Positions 10,378-19,349 of a stretch of 22,298 nucleotides of DNA are shown one piece after another (positions within the stretch are counted from its first letter, which is position 1; every line of letters begins with the position of its first letter). This DNA comes from Chara braunii. Taxonomy: Eukaryota; Streptophyta; Charophyceae; Charales; Characeae. Under the pieces are notes generated by a model. The model did not search any database and was not told the DNA's origin. It saw only the letters and a program-made list of their open reading frames with translations. The stretch is from NCBI GenBank assembly GCA_003427395.1, contig BFEA01000108.1:1169404-1191701 (forward strand), written 5' to 3'. Both the position numbers and the translations under genes were made by a program.

Positions 10378-10985
10378 TAAGAAAATTTTGGCATTGCTTC
10401 CCGTAGGAAAAGTGCCTTTTCAGAATTTATATCAGCCCAAATATGAAAGCGGAAATAAACTCCAACCCTAGAAAGTCAAATTATGTTTAACTCCCTTAAT
10501 TAGTAGAAATTTGGACAGCACCCCCTTTAGAACGGGAGGCTTCCCAGATTTATACTAAGTCAGATATGAACTTCAAAGACAACTTGAGTTCAATTCTTAG
10601 ACAAGATTTAACTAACTTCTTAGTTTTGCAGAAATTTCGGCAGCACTTCCTTTAAAAACGTCTTATTCCAAAATTTATACAAGGTCAAGTCCAGAATTTG
10701 AAAGTGACTTTGACTTCTCAAAGTCCAATTTTGGTTAACTCCCTGAATTAGTAAAAATTTGGACAGCACTTCCTTTAGAAAAGGAGACTTTCCAGATTTT
10801 TACTAGGTCAGATATAAAGAAAAGACAAGTTGAACTTTGATAAGTCAAAAAATTGACTAACTCTTTGGTTTTGTAGAAATTTCGGCAGCGCTTCCCGTAG
10901 AGAAAGTAGCTTGCCAAGATTTATACAAAGCCAAGTACAAAAAAAGATCCCAGAAAATGCAAGAATTCACCTAAGTAAAAAAAAC
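10378..10985. repeat. Tandem repeat of about 123 bp, five units (5' LTR)
   Basis: Unit heads lie near 10381, 10506, 10631, 10752 and 10875, so this copy has two units more than the 3' LTR. The heads read AAATTTNGGCAGCRCTTCC-like, and tails include AACTCCCTNAATTAG. Four of five units have ATTTATA at the same phase (10425, 10548, 10673, 10919). Confidence 0.82.
10425..10925 (-). promoter_or_regulatory. Repeated minus-strand TATA-like motifs
   Basis: ATTTATA on plus, which is TATAAAT on minus, occurs at 10425-10431, 10548-10554, 10673-10679 and 10919-10925, with spacing of 123, 125 and 246. The fourth unit has lost the motif. The 3' LTR keeps one clear match at 1537-1543. These lie in the sense orientation of the retrotransposon and could be core promoters dividing U3 from R, but nothing else in the sequence proves transcription. 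Confidence 0.35.
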
Positions 10986-11219
10986 TATCGCAGAAAATGC
11001 AGGAATTGAAACTAACTCCTATAGCTCTAGCACGTGGCGAGCGACTAAAGCAACTACCTATCAAACTGAAACTCAGACTAAGTAGTAGCCTCACTCATTC
11101 ACATGCAGACCAAACCACAAAGGTAAGTACTATCACCATCCCAAGTTTATCTGGACAAACAATAGTTCATAATCTTTCAATGATTTAATCCCTTCATACC
11201 CAGCTTACATAAGGCATAA

Positions 11220-12115
11220 AGTCAGGTCACCCAAACTTATGGAATGCGCCTAACTTAGCCACTGAATATACACAAAATAGAGGGCACAACTACTTTTCTC
11301 TTCTTTGGATATACGACTAGATCATTCTAGTCGCCCTGAACTGTTTAAAATATCCAAGTTATATATATTTGTCTTCCTTTTATCTTCTAAGGCTGCATAT
11401 GACTGAACTAACTTAAGTTCAGTCTGCCCCAGTATCCCATAAGTTTTACTCTTAATTATACTCTCTTCAAGTTGTGATACGGCTATAGTCAGACCACCTA
11501 AACTTATAGAACAGTCTGATTAGTAAGTTCTTAGATAAGATAGTAATAAGGTACAGCCAAGTTATAACCATTGGGTTTCAGCATGTGCGAGATTTTGAGC
11601 CAGACCCCCTGAACTTACAGAAGGATCTAACTCTCTGCCAGATTCATTTCTCTCTGAACCATTATGTGTGTGGCATCGAGTCAAACCCCCTGAACTTACA
11701 GAAGNGTNTGCCTCTTTGCCAAAGATTNCTTCTTCANAATAAAAGNAGGAAGAGACTNAGCCACCTAANNTTATAGAACANCTCAGACCTCCTCNTTCAG
11801 NAAACAAATAAACAGAATAAAACCCAAAATAAGCAAGGCGACCAAGGCACATGAACTTACAGAACGCACTTGGCCCCTGAAAAAAGTCAGCCACGAGCAG
11901 CCCTCACAAGTCAGAGCAATCAGGCCACCTAAACTTATAGAACAGCCTGACCCTCCATACAAGCCACAGCACTAGGTCTCCCCAAACTTATGGGGACACC
12001 CCAGCCTCCAGAGCAATNAGACCTCCTAAACTNATAGAAGGNTCTGACTTCTCCAAGCAAAACCATAATAAAACAAAGCANTGGGNTTCCCCAAACTTAT
12101 GGGGACTCCCCAACC
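11220..12115. repeat. Array of about twelve hairpins with loop AACTTA (5' LTR)
   Basis: This is the counterpart of 1840-2665. The loop is AACTTA at 11234, 11410, 11501, 11612, 11693, 11768 (two N), 11854, 11932, 11985, 12029 (one N) and 12094. A twelfth member at 11315-11332 is a shortened palindrome, GACTAG/CTAGTC. Inner stems here are CTA/TAG, CTG/CAG or CCCA/TGGG rather than TCCA/TGGA. The best example is 11401-11424, with 9-bp arms GACTGAACT and AGTTCAGTC directly around the loop; its counterpart at about 2036-2068 has different bases. Two late members (11979-11996 and about 12088-12105) have six-pair arms TCCCCA/TGGGGA. Confidence 0.8.
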
Positions 12116-12542
12116 TTAATGACCCGGTCAATCATCATGCAAATTCTCCCATCATCCTGCCCTTCCCTGATGCAGTTCTTTTCAACAGTCTGACTTCATG
12201 CAGTAAAAAAAAATGAAAACTGAAACTTCACAACATTCCTTTATTTAGCCTGATTCAGTATCCTGAAAGTCAAACCAAAATTAAGATAAGGCTGCACACC
12301 ATATATTCCGNCAGAGATGCAATGAGAAATACAAATAGGGGTTGTAGCTCGGGTGTATAGAGGGAAANCAATGGTTTACCTGTCAATTCCCTGCCTCCAG
12401 AGCCTCGCCTAGGCTCCGGCANAGCTCCCGCAATCGGTGGGCAGACTCCCCACAGAGTCTTGCTGCGATCCTACGGGTTGCAATCCCGCCTGCCGCCTTC
12501 CCCTCAGAACAAGATCAGACTTAGAATGAGAAAGGTAGAAAN
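11705..12542. other. Scattered ambiguous bases in and after the second hairpin array
   Basis: About twenty N bases, nearly all single, occur here and nowhere else in the window apart from 2402-2569. They mark the same part of the LTR in both copies, so the cause is the repeat family rather than chance. Confidence 0.85.
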
Positions 12543-13993
12543 AGGAGGTTTGAGACTCTCAGATACAAGAGGGGTACTCTCAACCTCACTGGAGAGGGCC
12601 TTGATATCTTGACTCGCCTGAGGGCCCCGCAATGGCAGCCAATGTGACAACTTGGTCAACTCTCCGTAGTCATTCTGCTGAACTCAACCCCCTCACAACC
12701 TCTCAGATTGCGGCACTAACCCTCTACTAGTCCAGTCTGATTGCCTCCTCAAGTCCCAATGTCTCTCCTTAGTCCAACTGTTGCTGCAAAACAGCCTGTA
12801 ACATTCAACACCGGTACGCAACGATATGCAATAACCAGCATCAACCGTTCGTGCACAGCCCATAGACGCAGCCGCAACGCACAGCGGCGGTCAGCGGCAG
12901 CCGTTCACGCACAGTCAATAGTCACAGCATGTACGCAGTCAAAAATAGGAGCGGCAGCCGTGCACAGTCAATAGATAGCAGCGACTGCTCGCAGCTGACA
13001 GCCGCAGTGAGCCACGGCCAGCAGCAATGTGCAGAAGCCGGTCACCGCCGTGATAACCCTTCTCAACACCAACAATTATCGCACGTGTTTACGCCAAAAC
13101 AGCGGACCGCCGGCTCCGCAAGCTGCGTGCTTCGCTGGCTCCGAGTCTGCAGACTGTCGCCACCCAGATACGTGTTTCGCAGAGCGTACTTGCACTGTGC
13201 ACTCAGTATCAGACAGCCCAACAAGCCGTATCAGCCTCACCATCAGTAGTTGGTAGATAGACCATCTCTCACTTTCCTTCGTCTGTAGGCAGTCTTCATG
13301 GCAAGCCAGACTGTAACCTTAGTGTCGGACAGGGAGATTGAGCTACACTGACAAACCCAACTATAGACACTAAGATAGGTAGAGTTAATAGCCACTGCAT
13401 TCCGCTCCAAAAGTAACGAAGACGGTGGCAAGCACAGGTAATGAATTGGTTGGCTTCCAACAAGAACCGGCTGCGGGATCGAAATGAAGTGGCCGCTTTT
13501 ATCAAAAAGCTGGGCAAAATCGAAGTGAATCTTCCACTTAGAACGCGGCTAGGTGCATTTAGCACTACGTCGCTCCTTACCCCCCGGCGATCATCCTTGA
13601 CCCCCCCCCCCCTGTTGTGCCTTTGTATGCGCCCTCGCCTGGTCGTTCGTGCGACCAGGTTCGGTCAAAATTGTGGGGCGGATACCTCAGTTGGGGAAAA
13701 CATCACAACAGATGCTTCGGGGAGAGAGTTTGTGCGGCCAACAGGTAAGTCTCCAATGATGCTGCTAGTCTCGCGTGACTCCTATCAGTCGGCTGAGCAG
13801 AAATCGGATCCGAATGAATCTGTCGCTAGAAAGCGGACAGATACATCCCTATTACTACACTTTCTTTCCCGCTTCTAGCCTGGCTATTCGCGCGCAGCTC
13901 CTAACACTTGTACGACTAAACTTACTAATTCTATTCTAATTCTAACCCCTCCATCTAACTCGTAGCTATCATAAACCCATGCCTACCACTCAG

Positions 13994-14025
13994 GCTCACT
14001 CGATCCCGTCAACAAACGAGTGAGC
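13994..14025. other. 9-bp hairpin in the GC-rich part of the 5' LTR
   Basis: Arms GCTCACTCG and CGAGTGAGC enclose 14 bases. It is the positional counterpart of the 11-bp hairpin at 4487-4517. Confidence 0.6.
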
Positions 14026-15889
14026 TTAGACAAAGTCTTGTCCCACCATAGCCGCTGACTCGATATCTTCGCGCAGGCCTTTTTCCTTCTAACTCTGTTT
14101 CTACTAACTTTCTACAACTACTAACTATGAAATCGGGGTCGCAAGGGCCGAAAACCCCCAATTCAAGCCCTCCCTCGCGCGAAACTAATAAGAAATGAGT
14201 GAGATATGCCCTTTCTCCCTTTTCTTCCTCGCCATTCCCCCATAGCTCGGCGCAGTCCATTTCCTTACTAACTTTTAACTCACTAACCTACTGTCAAATC
14301 TAACGTTACTAACACACTCGCCATACACTAAAACCTCACTCTAGCACTTTTTCCCGCCGAAAACAAGTGCGGGATAGGCGAGTTATGAACTCAGCCTTCC
14401 GCCATAGTCACCCCTCCCTCCATCTACACGCATGCACCGGCCCCCGTGTCCCAGTCCAGATTCATCCCCATTTTTCCTTCCCTCGTCGCCTCTGTACTAA
14501 CGCCGGTTGTATCCCCTAGCTTTCGACCGGCGTACCTCCGCCTTCCTGTTCTTTCTATTCCTCTCTCTCTCTTATTGCACGCGCACCGGGCCCAAGACCT
14601 GTCCAGGTCCATTCACCCCTCTCAACGCCCATATCCGCCCTGCCCCCGTCGTTTGTTTCCCCCGGTCTCGGTCTGCGCCGCCTTAGCGCCCGTCTCCACG
14701 GCTCTGTCACTCCGCCCGCTGTTGCTGAGCGGTGCCCGGCCAGCCCACTCCCTTCATCATCTCCCATACTTGAGTGTACCTGGCGCGAGACTGCGCCAGG
14801 TTCGTCCCTCTTTTCATCGCCCTCGTAGTCGGCTGTCTTTCATCGCCGCCCGTAGCCTCTCCTACCCGTTACGTACTCTGCTTCACTCTCACCGGCCTAG
14901 CGCCTGTCCCCCGCTGCGTTGTGGTTCGTTGCTGCTAGCGCAACGCCTGATAATCACAGCGGCCCGGCCCTATTGCCCCAACAGTCTTCGCCACTCCGCC
15001 CTTCGTCCCTCTTACTATCGTCCGCTGGCGTCTCAGCGCAGCGGCTTCCCCACCTGCCCCAATCAGCCCGAGGGAGACTTAGGGAAGGATCAGCTGCGTG
15101 GTCCGATCAGTCCTTCGCCCCTATACCCGGAGGCTGTAGATCGGCTCACTTAGCTGCTGTCCCCCCCCGACCCTCCAACACAACCTCCTCAGGGCTCCCG
15201 ACAGCCGATGTCACGGAATCAGGGCGCAGTCCCACTGCAATTTGTGGCGTGGACCTTGGCGGTTGTAGCAAATATTCAAATGAGAACTTTGAAGACCGAA
15301 GTGGAGGGGGGTTTTCCCCGCGAGTGTCCGCGACAGTTTGCGGTCCTCGCCCCGGTATGCTGTATTACGGCACCTAGGTACGACCCACCATCTACCGGGT
15401 CCTACAAGCCATGCTCACACTCAAACCTCTGACGACAGACCCTCGCCGGCCGATAGTGCATCCACGACAACCCCCGCCACTCAAGATTTTCTTCCGCCTA
15501 GCGGGCCGATCACCCATGGCCCGCATGCAGGTCGAACTCCTCGGTTCATGTTTCAAAACAGCCCAAGTAGAGAAACTTCGCCGGTGTCCCTAACACACGG
15601 AATCCCGTAGGTCAATCATTGGAGGCGCGCGCTCAAGGTCCTCGACTGCCGTGGTGGCCTCTAAATCCGGCGCTACAATAAATTGATAATAAAAATAAAA
15701 ATTGTTTAGGAGCGATTGGTCGTCAGAATATGACAAATGAAGACAAAGAAAAGCACTAGCACCATTCTGACGCCGTCGATAACAACCCAATGGGAATAGC
15801 CCCGCCAGACCCTCAACTCCTAGGCTCCTCCTCGCCAGTCGCTGGCTGGTCTCGATCCCTAAATCTCCTTGATGACAGTCTGACACTGT

Positions 15890-15902
15890 AACCAATAAGG
15901 TT
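15890..15902. other. Short hairpin with loop AATAA, counterpart of 5720-5738
   Basis: Arms AACC and GGTT enclose AATAA. The two copies differ in the arms yet both pair. Confidence 0.4.
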
Positions 15903-16301
15903 CGGCTCGAGGTTGAATTTAGCTATGACGGACGCCTAATTGAACCGACACCGCACGACGCGCGGACCTACTAAAAACACTTTAAGTCCTTCTCGTCGTC
16001 GAAGTCGTCCTCCGCTCGTCGCACAAGTTACAGGCAAGCGCGCCAATCAAAAAGCAAAAATCTTTTTAATCCTAGTTTAAATCAGAAATAAATAAATGAA
16101 TAAAAAAATTGGTCGGCGATCACGCCGATTCTTCAGTCATCAACAAATAAAATCACCCGCGCCTCAACCCTGCGCGCCCACACACTCTCTATCCTACTCC
16201 ATCATTCAGTCAATGCAAACCACAGATACCGCTGCGACTTGCGCGGTATGCTCAATCTTTGAACCATACTTATTTTCGGTCATCTGCAAAAACCAGGGCG
16301 G

Positions 16302-16319
16302 ATACCCTTGTAAGGGTAT
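16302..16319. other. Conserved terminal hairpin of the 5' LTR
   Basis: This is identical in sequence and position relative to the LTR end to the hairpin at 6164-6181. The flanking GCAAAAACYAGGGCGG stretch is also shared apart from one variable base. Confidence 0.6.
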
Positions 16320-16339
16320 TCGCACCGACAGCGCCGACA

Positions 16340-16798
16340 ATGGTGCTCTAGCCACACACGCTTCAGAGACACAAACGTAGTACACATTCCGTGTGGGGAA
16401 AAGTGCGCGAGGACCCTAATTAAGGGGCGCTAATCAAGCGTGCGAGAAAAACTCGGGACAGACAGACACACTGAGTATGGTCGAGGACAAGGTCCCGACT
16501 TCAATCACACACGGAACTCACCATTTGGAAGGTGTATGAAACCACCAGGAGGTCGAATTGATGCACCAATCAAGAGAGAGGACAACGTATAAGAGACACA
16601 TAAGGTTTGCTCCCATCTGCCTGCGCACGAACCAGGTCGGAGTCTTGAGTCACATTCGGGCACGGGGTACATTGTTCTAAAGTGTGGTTAATTACACGTG
16701 GTGATTAGTTTCACATGAGGATCAGCCATGCATGGGAATCACGAACGCATGAGCACATAAGGTGTGTTGAGCCTCATTTCTCCTAACGTACAAACCTG
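16340..16798. other. Non-coding flank beyond the 5' LTR
   Basis: This stretch lies outside the element, upstream of it in the element's orientation. I see no open frame, tRNA, microsatellite or clear repeat in it. Confidence 0.6.
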
Positions 16799-17000
16799 TT
16801 GGTGAGAGATCAAGTAGAGTGTTAAATGCATAGTGATGATGAACCTACCCACGTTTCTTGCTCGAGATTCATCTCTATTTTTCCCTATTTGGTGAGAAAT
16901 CAAGTGGGCAGCAAATGCACGGTGGAGATGAATCTACCCACCTTTTTGCTGGAGATTTTATTTGGTGATCAAGGAGTTTTGCAAAACCACCATGATCTGG
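16799..17000. repeat. Imperfect tandem duplication, two and a part units
   Basis: Unit 1 starts at 16799 and unit 2 at 16889 with TTGGTGAGARATCAAGT. Both contain GAACCTACCCAC or GAATCTACCCAC and then GCT(C/G)GAGATT. A partial third unit starts at 16962 (TTGGTGATCAAGG). The period is about 90, then 73. The 69-aa frame over it is just the repeat translated. Confidence 0.75.
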
Positions 17001-17530
17001 ACGTGATTATAATATTTACAAATAATTTAGATTAATCTAAGTTTTGGGAGTTGTCAAAGGCAAACAACATGGCATTGTGACCCAACGTGAAGGAGTTTTT
17101 ATCTGCTGCTCTAATTTTGTTAATTTGTTTAATTTAAATTAATTTAAGTGATTTGTGATTCAAATTGAAAGTTTGCAACTGAGTGTGGGCAGCTAGTGCG
17201 GGAGCAGGACCCTAAGTGAAGGCCTTGGCTCGACCACCGTGAACTGAACATTATTCTAATATTGTTATTTCCCAATATTTTTTGACAAATATGAATTAAA
17301 CCACCATTACTTGGCCAACTATCGGTCGCGGGCCTTCCCCGTTAATGGGCCAGCATCTTCGGGGGTTGACCAAAGGAAGGCCGAGTCGGTGCATGAAGTC
17401 CGGGCCCCACTTATATCGGCGTGACACAATAAAGAGAAAACGACAAAAGAAAGAAAGAAAAAATCCAATACTAAAACACTAAAAAAAAAGAAAACGAACG
17501 GTAAAAAACAAAAAGAGGCACCAGAGGGAG
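17001..17530. other. AT-rich then mixed non-coding stretch
   Basis: Positions 17001-17320 are AT-rich with a run of AATTTAAATTAATTTAA-type sequence. Positions 17320-17440 are GC-rich and 17440-17525 A-rich. I see no coding or RNA gene here. Confidence 0.55.
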
Positions 17531-17550
17531 GGAGAGAGAGAGAGAGAGAG
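17531..17550. repeat. GA dinucleotide microsatellite
   Basis: This is about ten GA units, 18 bases before a long CT array. The two could fold back on each other. Confidence 0.9.
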
Positions 17551-17564
17551 AAAATGCAGATCAA

Positions 17565-17567
<3 letters not shown>

Positions 17568-17626
<59 letters not shown>
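17568..17626. repeat. CT dinucleotide microsatellite
   Basis: It is a pure run of about 29 CT units. Minus-strand open frames over it encode only Arg-Glu repeats and are not genes. Confidence 0.95.
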
Positions 17627-17628
<2 letters not shown>

Positions 17629-17657
17629 GGACCAGGCGGGGTTCAGAGGATGAGAAC

Positions 17658-17702
17658 GGGAATGAATCATCCCACCCTCTTTCGCGGGAAGGATTCATTC
17701 CC
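17658..17702. repeat. 11-bp perfect inverted repeat between two CT arrays
   Basis: GGGAATGAATC at 17658-17668 pairs with GATTCATTCCC at 17692-17702 around 23 bases. A short GAGAGA run follows at about 17725-17736. Confidence 0.7.
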
Positions 17703-17778
17703 ATGTTGTAGTTTGAACTGCTAACAGAGAGAGAGAGGGGCGCGGCGATTTTGTTGCGGCCGTCCGCCCAGCTCGCCG

Positions 17779-17780
<2 letters not shown>

Positions 17781-17832
<52 letters not shown>

Positions 17833-17848
17833 GCTCTTTCTCTCTCTC
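17781..17848. repeat. CT-rich microsatellite with a few interruptions
   Basis: CT units run to about 17819, then continue with TTT and CG interruptions to 17848. It is followed by a T-rich stretch to about 17985. Confidence 0.93.
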
Positions 17849-19019
17849 GTGCGAGCGCGCGAGGAAAGAAAAGCACAACCATTTTTTTTTCTTCTTGGTT
17901 TGACTTTTCCTTTTTTTTTTCATTCTTCATTTTCAAAAATCGAATAGTTTGTTTTTTTTTTCCTCCGTTTTTTCCTCCTCTTTCAACAACACGTCCGGGA
18001 AGTGAATGCCTGGTAGCCCCACCCTCGGCATGGATCGACATACCGGTCATCCGAGGCTCGGACTCGATAGTTGGGCCAAGTACTAATGGTTTAAGTGTTT
18101 TAATCATGTGCAAGGTCACCAGGTGAGGAGGCAGCGAGCTCAGACAGACTAAGCGGTTTTAAGTACGGGTCAAAGGACTCGAATGGTAGGCAGATACAGT
18201 TTCTGAATAAGCTTTTCCAAATTTGATTTACTATTTAATTAACAACTTCTTGTTTATTAGGACATTATGCGGAGTGAACAGTGAAGAAGTGACGGGCACG
18301 GTGAGAGTATGTTGTGTGACCACAACAACGGTAGTGTGAGCACAACAACTAGTGCAACAACAGTATACTATGTGAATACGTCATCAAAGCATTGTGTTGA
18401 TGCTATGTACCGCCGTGAGCAAAAGTAGTGGAGTGTTGTGTTGACACGATATACTAAACGACGTGCACAACCACGGAACGCCGTACCAATGTGCTAAGCT
18501 GACACTACATGGCACCAACGGAGTCAGCCAATAGTAGATTGAGAAGGGACTCCACAGACTGAGCGTACTCAGTAAACTGTGCGAGGACTTAAAAATCTGA
18601 GCAAGAACTTAGTAGACTCAACAAAGTAGACTGACAGAGACTCAGCGGAGTCTCTGACCCAACAAGAACTTAACAGACTCGGCAACTTGAAGGACTTGAC
18701 ATAACTGAGTAGGGACGCAGAGAGCGGATTTGGACTATGCAACGAGTTTGTTTTAATAATTTATTTTTTTATGTGTCACTAATACTCAAACCAAATAGGA
18801 GAAAGAGGAATGAGGCATCGTGTTTGGGCTCCTCAGCGGATGACAAACGCTGGATGGAACAAAAGCTTAAACACGAGGGTTGGCAAACCACTTCTGCAAG
18901 TCGACACCGTGTATTCATCTTTTCGCTTTCTCACTCTCTGACTTCCTCACCATATATCTGAACTGCATTTCCTGTTGGTCCAAGTATCGACTCGAATGCT
19001 CGACCTACACCTAAAGTTT
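17849..19019. other. Non-coding stretch with simple internal repeats
   Basis: It begins with T-rich sequence (17880-17985). Positions 18300-18380 contain repeated ACAACAAC and GTGTGANCACAACAAC motifs. Positions 18545-18720 contain many GACT and ACTCAG words around a perfect hairpin. I see no convincing gene; the longest frame, 74 aa at 18737-18961, has no recognisable domain. Confidence 0.55.
18635..18656. other. 9-bp hairpin
   Basis: CAGAGACTC and GAGTCTCTG enclose AGCG. The surrounding 150 bases are rich in the same GACTC and GAGTC words, so it may be an accident of a local repeat. Confidence 0.55.
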
Positions 19020-19115
19020 CAGACGGAAAAGGTTATGGGTGCGAACACTCACAAAGGGACTAGGCATGATATTGTGAGAAGACTCTAGTATTAATTGTAC
19101 AGTGTATCGCATGGT

Positions 19116-19213
19116 GTGAATGACCATCCTAGTCAACCGACGTAGGATTGCGTCCAAGAGATTAGCACCTCGGGCGACGGTTCACATGAGGGTCCGATTC
19201 GAGCGTTAACCAC
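19116..19213. repeat. 98-bp direct repeat, left copy, beside an adapter
   Basis: It is identical to 19252-19349 and separated from it by exactly 38 bp of adapter. It runs from GTGAATGACC to GTTAACCAC. In the homologous LTR (8913-9013, opposite strand) the sequence is single copy and runs on into its neighbours on both sides. Confidence 0.95.
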
Positions 19214-19251
19214 CTGTCTCTTATACACATCTAGATGTGTATAAGAGACAG
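19214..19251. other. Nextera mate-pair junction adapter (two Tn5 mosaic ends), sequencing artefact
   Basis: CTGTCTCTTATACACATCT (19214-19232) is followed directly by its reverse complement AGATGTGTATAAGAGACAG (19233-19251). These are the 19-bp Tn5 mosaic ends used as transposase adapters; the back-to-back 38-bp form is the circularisation junction of Nextera mate-pair libraries. This is untrimmed library sequence assembled into the contig, not a genomic transposon. Confidence 0.97.
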
Positions 19252-19349
19252 GTGAATGACCATCCTAGTCAACCGACGTAGGATTGCGTCCAAGAGATTA
19301 GCACCTCGGGCGACGGTTCACATGAGGGTCCGATTCGAGCGTTAACCAC
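19252..19349. repeat. 98-bp direct repeat, right copy, beside an adapter
   Basis: It is an exact duplicate of 19116-19213. Taking out one copy and the adapter restores continuity with the homologous LTR. Confidence 0.95.

Larger units (their letters stand above)
8576..16330 (-). mobile_element. 5' LTR of the same retrotransposon, about 7.75 kb
   Basis: On the minus strand the LTR starts TGTCGGTGCG at 16330 and ends GCGGCCGACA at 8576, giving the TG...CA ends and short terminal inverted repeat typical of LTRs. Two bases beyond the 8576 end lies the tRNA-Asp primer-binding site, which makes this the 5' LTR. The boundary is supported three ways: by the primer site, by the end of similarity to copy 1 at 6192/16330, and by the third, inverted fragment, whose similarity ends at the matching CGACA (19651). 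Inside are five 120-bp repeat units (10378-10985), about twelve hairpins (11220-12115) and a GC-rich half (12400-15900). The size is extreme; LTRs I know of from large plant elements are usually below about 6 kb. A 9-bp near-repeat, GCACCGACA then GCGCCGACA at 16322-16339, leaves the 5' end uncertain by 9 bp. No target-site duplication can be tested because the other end lies outside the window. Confidence 0.72.

Noticed and set aside
14446-15153. 235-aa plus-strand open frame, the longest in the window
   Set aside because: It is rich in Ser, Pro, Arg and Leu from a GC-rich, C-biased strand, has no domain, lies inside the LTR, is overlapped by other frames, and its counterpart in the 3' LTR is not open in the same way.
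8515-16335. Target-site duplication around the 5' LTR taken alone (solo LTR test)
   Set aside because: The five bases outside each end (CCAGA and GCGCC) do not match, as expected when the inner side is the element's own internal region.
16331-16360. Second primer-binding site after the LTR end (ATGGTGCTCTAGCC)
   Set aside because: It does not match a tRNA 3' end that I can name, and it lies on the outer side of the 5' LTR.
17479-18119. Minus-strand frames with long Arg-Glu repeats
   Set aside because: They are direct translations of CT microsatellites.
19214-19251. A natural Tn5 or IS50 insertion or a MITE with long target duplications
   Set aside because: There is no sequence between the two mosaic ends, the duplicated flanks are 98 bp rather than 9 bp, and the exact form matches a mate-pair library junction.
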